Source of the DNA: Lepidurus packardi
Lineage: Eukaryota; Arthropoda; Branchiopoda; Notostraca; Triopsidae
Direction: 5' to 3'
Length of the DNA stretch: 64,000 bases
Assembly (NCBI GenBank): GCA_023053545.1
Contig: JAKZAN010000002.1
Span: forward strand, 3,084,375-3,148,374
A model generated the notes under the pieces. It worked only from the letters and a program-made list of their open reading frames with translations. It made no database searches and was not told where the DNA came from. Numbering within the stretch: position 1 is the first letter of the stretch; every line of letters begins with the position of its first letter. Positions 11,001 to 22,180 of this stretch are shown here, one piece after another. Made by a program: the position numbers and the translations under genes.

Positions 11001-11519
11001 TGTCTCCAATATACGCCTGCTGTTAGAAGTCGAGTTGCAAGCCCTGGAAGGTACTTTGGTATTGTGTATACCGCCACCTCCGACCAATAGATTGTGGTAA
11101 ATATTTTTTCTTTTCGTTTGAAATTTTGGAAAATGTTAGGAGTTTATTTCGACTTTTTAAATCGAAACTTTTTAAATGAAGGAAAAAATATTAATGTTGA
11201 ATGGTATTTATAGAATTCTGGTGTAAAATAATTTTCACAAACTGTTTTCAAGGTATGGGTTCAAGACTCCACCTCGTTTGGAAATTACAGCCAGACCAAA
11301 ATTGGGAGAGCATGAAGTGAACTATAGTCACGTGACCAGTTGGATTGAGAAGAAATTAGAGCGGGAATTCCAGGTGAGACTTACGTATTTCTTAATTTTT
11401 TGTATTTTTTTATAATTTACTTTTAAACCTTGATTACTTTTAATTTGTTTTAGGACTTGCTCGTTTTGCCCAATATGGATGATTTGATTATCCCTGTCAT
11501 GGGTACATCCTTGCCCTAG
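8034..11519 (+). CDS. TEX2: TEX2-like SMP-domain lipid transfer protein
   Basis: Eleven exons (8034-8043, 8129-9291, 9395-9639, 9698-9925, 9986-10181, 10232-10405, 10469-10704, 10773-10911, 10963-11096, 11253-11373, 11454-11519) join in phase to 903 aa. The N-terminal third is charged and disordered. A hydrophobic double hairpin (about 326-358, WLGILILLGVLLCW...) anchors it in the ER. A PH-like region follows (GPYRPEKRGKTRPVYVRIQG, VYLFARSDREKEDW), then the SMP fold (LWFNAFVARVMFDFLRQAEW, GLCITHLSLGKNVPKINKV, LLVLPNMDDLIIPVM). SMP proteins carry lipids between membranes; TEX2 and yeast Nvj2 work at ER contacts with endolysosomes, vacuole or Golgi. An acidic Ser/Glu stretch in exon 8 interrupts the SMP region. 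Exon 1 gives only three codons, chosen because ATGCTGAAAG ends in a good donor and keeps phase; an upstream start cannot be excluded. Confidence 0.95.
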
Positions 11520-12081
11520 TCAAGGTATCATTTAACCAGAATTTTTTTTTGCACTGGAGTTAATTTTCTACGGGTGCCAGAATTTGTTACATTATTCCAC
11601 GTTATTTTTTTCAATGTTTAAAATAAAGCGATAATAGAATCGTTTTTATTGGGATTAAAAACTGGCAGTTTCCTTGTCAAAAATTGACCTCGTGTGTCAA
11701 AGTGTTATTCCTGTCCTCTGTGATACGCAGAAAATGTTACCCTCCCTCAAACTTTTCAGCTTTCCTTTTTACGCGAGAAACCAGATGTTAAAATTAGGAG
11801 CAAGCAGATATCCATATCAGAAAAAGGCTTTCTTTATTATTGTATACAGCGTGCCGACAAAAATACAAGATATTTTGGCGAATGTGTTTTGCAGTTAGGG
11901 TTCATTGTTCCGAGAATTAGATCAGCTCATTTTTGGTTGAGAAGTTGTGTACTTCCTCATTTATGACATTCCCCGCACGTTCCTGAGCTGCCAATCATGG
12001 TCCCTAAAGTGTGAGCTGAAAAGGGAAACTTTACTCGTGCCTGTTCGGTAGCTTTCCATAGCAACATAATAAATTGTTATA
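11520..12081. other. TEX2 3' end and MRPS34 upstream region
   Basis: AATAAA at 11622-11627 is the likely TEX2 poly(A) signal. The rest should hold the MRPS34 promoter. A 74-codon frame here has no family features. Confidence 0.5.
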
Positions 12082-12766
12082 ATGCCTTTTGTGTACATTG
12101 GAAAGCGAAATTACTACTTTGGAAAGACACTATGGGAAATTTTAGGAAATTTAAAAGACTTTGGGGTGGGTCGACTAGTCGTAAGAAGTAAATTCGAGCG
12201 CTACCCTGAGCCAACGTACTTTAAAATTGTCCACGCTGAGCCACTCATGGATGAGGTACATTAATTAGCATTTCCATACTCAGAAAGAATTTATGAAGGC
12301 CCAAATCTCCCCCCAGAAAAACCTATTTGGTCGCGTGTGGGTTGAAAGAGTTTTCAGAGGAAAACCGTTCCCGGAAATCATCGAGCTAAGCAAAGTGTCT
12401 TACAAAAACGACTTTAAATTGGTTTCCCGAGACGACGAAGACAAATACACAAAATGGTCCGGCACTCTACCCGAAGAAAAGAAACTGCCGGCTTATATCC
12501 CCTTCCCTCCGCTCCTACAAGTAAAAACCCTTACCAAATTCCTGGAAAAAAGATACAAATATTCGTTTTTATAGGAAATGATCAAGCAAGAACGAATTAG
12601 TAATGGCGAGGAAGTAAAAGAAACGCCAAAATTAAAGGCAGTTTACAACACTACGTTTTATCACAACTCGAAAGTGGTAGATAACGTAGATGATCCAGCT
12701 TTCCGTTCCCCAGTGCGCGAAACGACCCGAACTCCTCGATTATATGCCAATATTATTGCCAAATAA
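12082..12766 (+). CDS. MRPS34: Mitochondrial small-subunit ribosomal protein mS34
   Basis: Three exons (12082-12255, 12284-12520, 12575-12766) encode 200 aa, close to the roughly 215 aa of vertebrates. Diagnostic stretches are KTLWEILGNLKDFGVGRLV, FERYPEPTYFKI, GRVWVERVFRG, WRLV-like FKLVSRDDE and the IPFPPLLQEMIKQERISNG segment. The protein is a metazoan-specific part of the mitoribosome small subunit and stabilises 12S rRNA. The first intron is very short (28 bp between 12255 and 12284), unusually small but flanked by GT and AG and needed for phase, so check it with cDNA. Convergent with THUMPD1, with 85 bp between stop codons. Confidence 0.92.
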
Positions 12767-12851
12767 GTCAGAATTAATGCTCTAAACACGAATACATAGT
12801 TTCTTTGATTGTATTAAAACCTTTTTATGAGGGAACACTTGCTGTTGTCTC

Positions 12852-14111
12852 CTAGAGAGTATTAGCCTCATCTGGAGTTTGAATCACGATTTCAGGAATA
12901 GTTTCAACGGGTTTCACCTCTTTATCGGGGTTTGTTGAAGTTTCAAGAATAGGTGCAATGGTATTTACCTCTTTATTAGCATTTTCTGCAGTTTCAGAGA
13001 TAATTTCAGTAGGTTTTTCCTCCTTTTTGGTGCTTTCTTCAGCGCTAGGGACTGATGTTTGATTTAGAGGGTCGGAAATTCCCTCAGATTTAGCTTTGGT
13101 AGACTGCTTTTGTGCAAATTCTAGGATGTTATACTTGGCAAAATCGAAATATCGCGAGACGACTCCCAAGCAGACGTGTTTTTGGACGATTTCGATAATT
13201 ATGGACTTGTCCGGATCGTTCAGATTGGGTTTTATGTCCGGAAATCTTTTCGTTACCATCTGAGCTACTGCTGCAATGACCTCATCCCGTTTCATTTGGT
13301 TATTATTGCGAACTCTAATGAAAATTAATTGTACGAGATTAATAATAATAATTTAGAAAAAGGTTTTTGTGTCACCTAAAGAGAACCGAAAAGGTATTTA
13401 CATCCTGGAAATGAGTTTCAATCAAAGGGTCCACTGAACGCGTAATATCTTCGAGATTCCCCTAATTATTTGGTTTAGAACGTTGTAGAGATTTTGCTAC
13501 GATTCTGCGAGGTTCACCTTACAAGTAGCTTCAATGGGCAAAAGACGAATCAAAAAACGGGATTTTTGCTGACCAGTCGTTTTGATATCCTCTAATATTG
13601 AATTTACCATCGCTGTAGGGCTTTCTACCTAAGCAAAAAAAGTTCAACGATTGCAATGCGAATTAAGTATCACCCGCTCAAATTACTGTAGTCTTGATAA
13701 AAATACAGTTATTGGCTCCGCTATCAACGCTTTTGAACCTTCTTTCAACTTGATTGGTAGATTGTTCTTGAATGCTGCTCACTTCTTTGGCTAACGCGTC
13801 GGCAATGTCTTCCTCTTCTTCATTTTCTTTCTGGGTGCTTGTTTTAGCTTCCTTAAAGCAACTAATAAACAACGTTTCATTTACGTGAGAAAAAAGATAT
13901 TTACCGCTTTGTTTTCAGGTCCATACAACTTATCCGCATATTCATTCAACAAATTATAAGCTTCCCGAACGCACTCTTTCTCACGGTTATTGCAAGTGCA
14001 AAGAAAACCCTTCTGTCCAGCATCGAGCTTATATAATGCACGTTTTTGCTGCTTCACTGACTGAACATAATAAGCTTTCGCTTTGCGCTTTTTCGCTTGC
14101 TTGTCTGCCAT
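12852..14111 (-). CDS. THUMPD1: THUMP domain protein 1, tRNA acetylation adaptor
   Basis: Five exons read right to left (13905-14111, 13687-13851, 13518-13628, 13376-13461, 12852-13314) give 343 aa. The basic start (KQAKKRKAKAYYVQ), GFLCTCNNREKECVREAYNLL block and the THUMP fold (SRFLIRLLPIEATCKGNLED, FSVLFRVRNNNQMKRDEV, IIIEIVQKHVCLGVVSRY, KYNILEF) match animal THUMPD1 and yeast Tan1. The protein binds tRNA and supports NAT10 in making N4-acetylcytidine at position 12 of tRNA-Ser and tRNA-Leu. The last 90 residues are a low-complexity Glu/Thr/Pro tail with repeated ET..NK/DKEV units, not part of the conserved fold. Shares a 350-bp divergent promoter with CP110. Confidence 0.95.
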
Positions 14112-14461
14112 TCCCGCGGCTCGTGGTGGTAATTTTTGCGCTCGATATAGTTATTGGTTAATAAACCGGGGGAAATATCGATTATAGCCACCCTCCAATT
14201 TCAATACTTTTCCAAACCGATTAGCCAGCAAACTACAATTGTTTGTATACGCTATCGGAAGGGAAGATGAGAACAAATCGATTTATACTAGGGTACTTCA
14301 ATAAATTTAGTACATCGATAAGTTTGTTTTCTGGCGTCAAAATAAAACCACAACCAAACATTTGAAAACGTGTCAACTGTTGTGTGTTTCATGTGATATT
14401 ATTGCTGGATAACTTTTTTTTTACATTAGAGTTTAATTTATAGTTTCTTTTCACTTGCACA
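14112..14461. promoter_or_regulatory. Divergent THUMPD1/CP110 promoter with three ATCGAT boxes
   Basis: The two start codons are only 350 bp apart and face outward. ATCGAT occurs at 14177-14182, 14277-14282 and 14314-14319, the last within the DRE-like string ATCGATAAG. DRE (TATCGATA) is a core promoter element of Drosophila housekeeping genes; its use here is inference. No TATA box is seen. Confidence 0.55.
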
Positions 14462-17400
14462 ATGGCTGATATGCAAGAAAACTGTCCTCAGCCGTTCAAA
14501 TACATTTCCTGTATTAAAGTCCGAGGCAAACCGATCCTCCCACCACCGGTAAAGGAACCATTTTCATAATTGTCCTCTAAAAATCCTTTTATTAGCTAAA
14601 TAATGAAGCCAGGAAGGAAATGCAAGCATATAAAGACCAAGCGTTACAACTAGAAGCCAAATTGCAAGAAAAAAGACGCCAAAAGCTACTCGATAAGATC
14701 AATTTCGTCCTCCAAAACTGCGTCCCAGCCGAAAACTTCTCTTCCTCTCAATCACTCAATCACAAGTCCTGGACCACGCCCCCTGAAACCAGTACCTCCT
14801 TAAACCAAGGCTACAATTTCGAAACTCATCTCCTCACCTCTCCCAACTTTATCTGGGCCCAAAGAACTGGCTCGGTCCCTTTCCTTTCCCAAATCCAGCC
14901 CTTTAAATATAAAATCATAGACACACCTACTTTACGTAACCCGTCCCCTATTCAAACCCAGTCGTTACCCAATACTCCTCTAAAACCCGATTTACCGACT
15001 CCCACCGCGGTTACTAACTTAACCCAAACGTTCCCTCAGCTTCAAATCCAGGAAAACGTCCCAAAACTACAAGCCACGCCCCCGGAGTCTCGCCTTTCCT
15101 ATTTCAGCTCCTCTGTGACTTCAGCAAGTACAGACTTAAACCCTTATATGACGGTTCACGACCTAGTTACCACCGATTCCGTCTCCGGATCACCTACAAT
15201 CACCAGTCACTTGAATGACGAGACTCGAAGTGCCACGCCTTTAACGGTCATCAGCCAAGACACGCCTACACCTCCTTACAACCCCAGTTCTCCTAGTTCC
15301 GAGCATTCTTCGCTTCAAGCTTCGATTTTGGGCAGCTCAAACGAAGTTTTTCATGAAATTCCAGAAATTCCTGAGTTAGTTCAGCGAGTTCGTAAGTTAT
15401 CATACACTTTGGACACACCCAGTCCGGTTTTGTTGAAGTACATGGAGAAAACTCAGCAAAACTTACAAAAACCTCAATTAGAACAAAACGCACCTCAACT
15501 AGAACAAAACTTAAAAGAAGCGCCAAAAACTACTCAGAATGAAAAAGAAAGTGAAGTTATTAGCAGCACAGATCTCATTAGCCAAGGTAGTAAACTAGTA
15601 GAGGAGTTATTCTCTCGCCAGCAGTCGCTAATGCAGCAATTACTCGCCCAGCAAGCCACCGAACAAAAACGTTTGCAAGAATTGTTCCAAAACCAGGAAC
15701 GTCAACTGCTGACTCAATTACAAAGCGAGGATCCGGTTCTGTACCGCTCCATTTCTCAATCTTCCAGTTCTACGACTGGTTCGACACCTGGGGCTAAGGC
15801 CAAACGCAATTTGGCCACCGCGTTCAACAATTCCCCTGACGCGCAACAGCGGGACACTTCCTTAGGCCAGAATAGTAGTGGAGATGTTCTTGACATCCAT
15901 AGACAACGGGCCTCTCTAACGCCAACTAAAGTTACGTTAAACGCACCGTCACCGCTCCTGCGTGGTTTAACGTCACCCGCCACCCAAAACCACAGTCCAA
16001 CGCTTCTGCGGGCGCGTCAATCACAATCATCCCATTCGAACCCCTCTTCAGTCGGTTTGGCTCTTGTGAAAGTAAGGAATTGTGTAGCTTTGGCCTCCTT
16101 TTCATAAAAATCACCGCACAATGAGTCAATTGAACGTTTTTAATTCAAAAGTTTTTTCCTCTTTAAATTCAGAAAATTTATTTTTGGTTTTTAGTATTTA
16201 TTTTTTTAGCTAGAAAACTGAATTTCGTAATTTTCAAGGAATTAATTGTTGCTATTATTTCTCATTATTTTTCTTTTACTTAGAAACTGAACTTTTTTTA
16301 TTTTAATATTTAAAGAAAAACAAAGTGGTTTTTTAAGGTAATTTTTTTTAAGGATTTCAAAGACCCCAGCTGGAAAAAGAAGTGTGATATCGTGACTGCG
16401 CATATCAAAGGTTACCTGACGCGTAGGCTTATGCGCACTGAACGCGTTAAACGCATTGTGCAAACTATAGAAGACACACTGGACTGTTTAGTGGATTTGC
16501 ATCGCGAATCCGGCTTGGAAATCCAAATTAGATCAGAAGATGCTGCCCTCCATCGCCGCTTGCTGCAACAGGTAGAAAGGAAATTGCTAACCTATTTGAC
16601 TTACGAATCGAACTAAACTTTTCTCTTAAGATACAACAACTTTTGTTAAAGGTTTTATCATTGTTGCTATAGTTGGTGTGATGCCACAAACCCAAGAATT
16701 AATTTTTGTCCGCACTTCGAAATTTGATTGTTGCACACCGTTCTTGCCGAAATGAATTGTAAATTTATGTAAAAGACAACGATTGAACAACGATGATGTT
16801 CACGAAAAGCTTAGAAAGTTCATTTCCTTGAAAGAAAAATATTTAGGCAAGACCAAGTAGGAACGATTTTTCTCTGTTGGATTTGACTCCAGGATTTTTC
16901 AAAATTTCTAGCTCAAGAGTGAAATTTTGAGGTCGTAGTCGAACTTTTAAGCTGTTTATTCTTTTCATTTTTTCCGACACTTTCTTACTGTTGTGTTGTT
17001 ATTTCTGTAGTTAAACGGCGCGTGTGATGCCCTCCATGACGTCTTTTTCACTTTATCTATTTCGGAGCGGATGAATATTATTGCGGTGGACCGCGAGTTG
17101 CAATTTAGACGAAGAGAAAGCCAGGAACGCGCCAAAATCACGCCAGATTCTTATCGCTCGAGAGCGGAAACGGCTTCACATTCTTCTCGGGCTGGCCGCA
17201 GTCGCTCTCTTTCGTTGGCCACTCGGAAAACTTTGGAACGCAAACAGAGTCGGTAAGAGAGAGAGAGAGAGAGACAGATTCACCATATAAAACTTCTTTC
17301 CTGCAATCACACTTTTTCCCTTATTTCCGCCCAAAGCCAATTGAGTCATTCCTCGCGTCCTAGCTCTGCAACAGCTGCAAGTGTGAGTAGTAGGAACTCT

Positions 17401-17645
17401 CCGAAACGTCGTCGTTTAGCTTCCGATGGTCCGCGGCCCAGATCTGGTTTGGGTCCCCATTTACACAACGGTGAAATTCGATTAAAAAACAAAAAAATCA
17501 TTAATTAAACCTCTCACCTTTTTTTGTAGGAGAAACGCACAAACGACCCAATCCAGTCAAAACAGACGAAAAAATCACACGCTCAGTTTCTCCAGCCCGG
17601 AATTCCAGATCTGGGTCGCGTAGCAAAACCACCCCTTGGCGTTAA
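14462..17645 (+). CDS. CCP110: Centriolar coiled-coil protein of 110 kDa (CP110)
   Basis: Six exons (14462-14548, 14596-16071, 16353-16571, 17011-17252, 17337-17470, 17530-17645) encode 757 aa. The start has a short ISCIKVRGKPILPP motif and a coiled coil (about 31-60, EARKEMQAYKDQALQLEAKL). A long Ser/Thr/Pro-rich disordered region follows, then a Gln-rich coiled coil (about 345-400, SRQQSLMQQLLAQQ). The C-terminal part is the conserved CP110 region: WKKKCDIVTAHIKGYLTRRL, RVKRIVQTIEDTLD, DAALHRRLL, then CDALHDVFFTLSISERMNII. CP110 caps the distal end of centrioles, blocks cilium growth and limits centriole length. The tail is Arg/Ser-rich. Shorter than the vertebrate protein (about 1000 aa) mainly in the disordered middle. 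Confidence 0.93.
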
Positions 17646-18840
17646 TTCCTTAATTAAGGGACCATGAAATGAATTTAACGTGAAATTTTAGCTCCTGCAA
17701 TACAAAAATTTAATTTCCTTCATAAAACACGAATTGACTCCCTCGGTGTTTTGCACTGTCTCCTCTAAAGAGTACTAACCAAGAAGCAGCCTCCCAATTG
17801 ACTTCAAATTAGTTTAAATTTGCATTTACAACATTAAGCGATTGTTAAGGAGCCTAATTAACATAAATCAGCACACAGAAGGCTTCATGTCAACTTTTTC
17901 CAAACCAAACTTGTTTCTGGAGTACAAATTTGTTATTTGGAACTCCAAGGCAGGCCTATAGAGGATCAATTTGGAAAGATATTAACCTTAAAGGGATGAA
18001 GTTAACCTACTAAGAGGCTCAACAATAGGGAAAAGCTTTTACTGCACAGTTTTACAAGTGTCGGAGTAATGTGGTGGCTGTTTACGCCCCCCGTGAGGGT
18101 CTAAGACGGCGTTTTCCCTAGAAAGAAAACAAAAACAGTTCGCATGGCTACGCAGGAATTAACGGGGGACTGGACGGGATAGTTATAAAGATGAAAAAGT
18201 ATAACAGACCGTTTTCGCTTGGATTTCTTTTCTAAGAATACGGGGCTTCCTGCCTTGATACGCGGGCTGCGGGAGTTATTATCCGGGCCAAAGCTGTGAT
18301 TAACTCCCAAACCTACGGGCCATTAGGCACGCTTTTTGTGCTCTTCTTCTCACCATCCATCATTCTGACCCATATCAAGTTCTTAACTTTTCTCTGTCTT
18401 CTTTTATTAGCACAAAAGGTAATAGAGTACGGAAATTTGCTAAGTTTCCAAGACTGCACCATGTTTCGCTAAAAACATGGAGAACCTAAATTAACGTCAC
18501 GGAAGGCGTTAGGTAAAGTCCCAGTTGTCTTTCAAACAAAGATTTCAGAGACAGCAGTTGTTGCTTGTCATGTGAAACCTAACTTGTTGGCGTATAAAAG
18601 ATGAATCTTTTTTTGGCGTCAGAAAACTGTTGGTAATTTAAGATATTCAGGATATGGCAAAACTTGAGCCATTTTCTTGCGGTTGTTAGTTTGACAAAAG
18701 CATTATTAAGAATAAGAAAAGCATTCCAGAGTCTTTTGATGCAAATCCTGCTCTTTTTATGCAAATTTTAACCTACATGTCACGCCATGTCACAATAACA
18801 AGCAAACAAATACATTTGATTTGCATTAACAGTGTATTTG

Positions 18841-18885
18841 CGTTAAGCAAGAGCTACGGGGCAAACGAACGTTTTCACAGGGGCT
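18841..18885 (+). repeat. Dispersed repeat, copy 1
   Basis: CGTTAAGC, GAGCTACGGGGC, AACGAACG and a CAGGGGC end in the same order as at 20424, roughly 85% identical over about 44 bp. More G+C-rich than its surroundings. Confidence 0.6.
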
Positions 18886-20036
18886 GAGGCTGAACGTTTA
18901 AAGTTTGCATAAATGAATGCCAAACAGTTACTTAAAGTTTCCTGTTGTGTTTTCTTGAACTGTTGTTTTACTCACATCATTTCACGCAAGTTGCGAGAAT
19001 TTCAGTAGGAGAAGCCCCAGATCTGTTCTTAGAAAATTTATAATAGACCCGGTTGTTCAGTTTCAAATCGAGGCCAGTTTATAAGAAACGGAACCGAAGA
19101 AAAAAAAACGACACCCAAGCCATCAATACCTTGGAGCGACGGGATTGTTAAGTGTAAATTCATTGATCCTCGTTATCTACTTACGGCAGAGAAAGAGAAA
19201 AGGAAGATGTAAAAAAATCTTTAGGCACAGCGGAAACTAAATGAAGAGCTATAAACATCTCCTCGTATCCGACCAAGCGCAACAATTAGGTCAATTAGTG
19301 CTTTTGGTTGGAGAAAACTAAAGCAAGACAGCAGGCAGGTGTGTTTTAGCAACCTATTCTATATTTCTCCTGCGTTCTGCTGACTGACAACACTGACAAG
19401 GATGACATATGCCAGAGAAAGCAAACAATGCTACAGTTGCACTACACGTGAAACACCAAAGAGAAAGCAACTAGAGTTGTTACCAAAGGAGGAAGAAACT
19501 ATACAATGCCTTAAGTTTTTGCTCAATACATTACGCATCTTCATAATTGGAACATCTTGAACTACAGGAATCTAAGACCCATATTTTGAAGGACATAATT
19601 CGAAGGATTTTGACTTAACAGAACTAGAACCCGTTGTATAACCGCAAATCTAATACATTTGGTGCAAACTATCGAAATCAGAGATCATAAATCGAGGCAT
19701 TTAGCTTACAGAACATGCTAAGCAGATCGTAATGACGTTTCGGGTTGGAAAAACCGCCAATCGAACGTTTGTGACTCAACAGTTCACGACAATCATTTGT
19801 CGGAAGGGTTACGCAACAAAGAACAAGCAACACGATCCTTCGGGCTATAGGACCACAAATTGAATATTTAGAACTCTGCAATTAATAACGTATCTATACA
19901 CTCAAATGAATAAGTTTATCGAACATGTTCTATTTAATTCAAGTGATAACGCTGAGTTAAGTAGCTGGAGTTACTAGTTAAATGAAGCTACAAGGGCAAA
20001 CAAACGGTTCCTAGAGTTGCAGCTAAGTGCTTAGGA

Positions 20037-20108
20037 GCACAGTATAAAGATTTACAAACCTTTATATTTTATACACAGTATAAAGGTTTACAAACCTTTA
20101 CACTGTGC
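20037..20108. repeat. 72-bp hairpin built from two direct copies
   Basis: The outer 7 bp are inverted (GCACAGT and ACTGTGC). Inside are two direct copies of CACAGTATAAAGRTTTACAAA followed by CCTTTA. Each copy is itself palindromic around TTTACAAA, so the whole can fold as one long or two short stems. Confidence 0.75.
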
Positions 20109-20423
20109 TTATCGAGTGCATAATCGATATTAAAGCACATTTCTCAATTCGTAAAGCAGCCAATTATGCGTAGAGATCATACAAACGGACTTAGTTTCGG
20201 GAGAAGAAGGAAACTACTATCAGAAGTTGTAGAAGGCAGGTGAACTTAAAGCTAACAGCTCTGAACGTTTAGTTTAATACATGAGTGTTTAATTCAAAAC
20301 CTAAATATTCAAATTAAGTACTGATTAAAAAAAAAGAATCTAGCGAACATTACCTAAGTAACCTAGCTTGAATTTAGTACTTAAAGCAACGATGATGACT
20401 TTTATAACTACGAAGTGTTATTA

Positions 20424-20467
20424 CGTTAAGCGGAGCTACGGGGCCAACGAACGATTTCGCAGGGCCG
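20424..20467 (+). repeat. Dispersed repeat, copy 2
   Basis: Second copy of the sequence at 18841, with CGTTAAGC, GGAGCTACGGGGC, CAACGAACG and CAGGGCC in the same order and orientation. Confidence 0.6.
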
Positions 20468-21329
20468 CGTGTATAACGATATAAACATACTATACAGATT
20501 TTCAGAGCATGCATCAGAATTAAAGTTATTAAATTGAAAGATTTAGCTTCGGGAAGAAGAGCGGGGCTTTACATCAAAGGGTTTGAGAGTCATTTAAACT
20601 TATTTCTAGCTGCTGTGAACGTTTTGAGTCTCTTTAGAAGGAAAACAGACCTCCCTGGAGGTTGTTATAGCTTAAGGGACGAAGGGAAAGCAAAGTGTCA
20701 CTTATAATAGTTGACTGACTTTCTCCTATAAACAAAGAAAAAAAAGTATTGCTGGAAGCTAAATAAAATATCATAAGGATCACGGCATGTAACTAGTAAA
20801 TATTGGCTTGGGGCTGCGCTACAGACTAATAAATTTGATTTATCACGCCCCTATACACTCCGTGAAGTTTAAATTACAGTCTTTTAAGCGTAGCAATAGT
20901 TTCTCTCCTTTGGTAATTTCCCGGAATAAAAAAAAACTTACAAATCTTTTTCTTCTTCTAAAAGTAATAAATGTCACCGGCGCGTGACGCTCATACAAAC
21001 CCTCCCCACTATTATAGTCTACACAGACGCAGCTCTACACTTTCTTCGAAAAGCTCCGTTAAATAAAACCCCAAAATCCTTTCTAAATGTCAATTTATGG
21101 GGAAAAAACTGCCTCAAAGCTATTATAAGTAGAAAAGTTACCCAAAAAAAAAACTAGCACATGTACCCCAAGAAGAAAACGCAAATCGGGTCAAGAAGTG
21201 TGGTCAGATATTATTCATTTTAATAAAGTCGAGTAATAACTATAGTCTGGACTCATTTTAACGATCCCAAACAAGCTTCTGGGGAATACCTTTATGGCAA
21301 GTCATTTCTGAAAACAGGAAGCCGAGTGC

Positions 21330-22012
21330 AAGCTTGCGCTTATCCTCCCCCCAAACTGAAAACAAGATACTGTTTGGAAACTACAACATAGAACATATAT
21401 TTGGAACTATCCCCACAAACTACAAAATGGGGTTGAATATACCGTTTTAACTTTTTAAATTTATTTTCTTGAGGAGTTTGAGTTTCAGAGCTTTCTAAAG
21501 TGTTATTTTCTTGTGTTTTTGAATTTGATTCTCCATTGGTGTTCATCTTTTCTGAAATTCGTGTTTTTTAATTCGATTTCTACTACTTTCTGTATTCTAA
21601 GTTGCTTCATTGATTTCACATGATCAATATGTATCCAATATGTTTGTTTCAAAAAGTTACATCATCAATGAAATACACCATGTAACTTTTTGAAACAAAC
21701 ATATTGGATACATATTGATCATGTGAAATCAATGAAGCAACTTAGAATACAGAAAGTAGTAGAAATCGAATTAAAAAACACGAATTTCAGAAAAGATGAA
21801 CACCAATGGAGAATCAAATTCAAAAACACAAGAAAATAACACTTTAGAAAGCTCTGAAACTCAAACTCCTCAAGAAAATAAATTTAAAAAGTTAAAACGG
21901 TATATTCAACCCCATTTTGTAGTTTGTGGGGATAGTTCCAAATATATGTTCTATGTTGTAGTTTCCAAACAGTATCTTGTTTTCAGTTTGGGGGGAGGAT
22001 AAGCGCAAGCTT
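21330..22012. repeat. Perfect inverted repeat, two 333-bp arms with a 17-nt loop
   Basis: Bases 21330-21662 are the exact reverse complement of 21680-22012 as far as I can read, with a loop of 17 nt at 21663-21679. Each arm holds the same 68-codon frame (minus at 21340-21546, plus at 21796-22002) starting MNTNGESNSKTQENNTLESS and ending in SLGGG. The protein matches nothing I recognise and may be incidental. A third, shorter copy follows immediately. This could be a fold-back element, a recent palindromic rearrangement or an assembly or amplification chimera. Confidence 0.85.
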
Positions 22013-22180
22013 ATCCTCCCCCCAAACTGAAAACAAGATACTGTTTGGAAACTACAACATAGAACATATATTTGGAACTATCCCCACAAACTACAAAATG
22101 GGGTTGAATATACCGTTTTAACTTTTTAAATTTATTTTCTTGAGGAGTTTGAGTTTCAGAGCTTTCTAAAGTGTTATTTT
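22009..22180 (-). repeat. Third, truncated copy of the palindrome unit
   Basis: Bases 22009-22180 are the reverse complement of 21833-22004, with a 4-nt loop at 22005-22008. The copy breaks off at 22180 inside the 68-codon frame and continues into unrelated sequence (GCCTGAGATT). With the arms at 21330-22012, three copies lie in alternating orientation. Confidence 0.85.
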
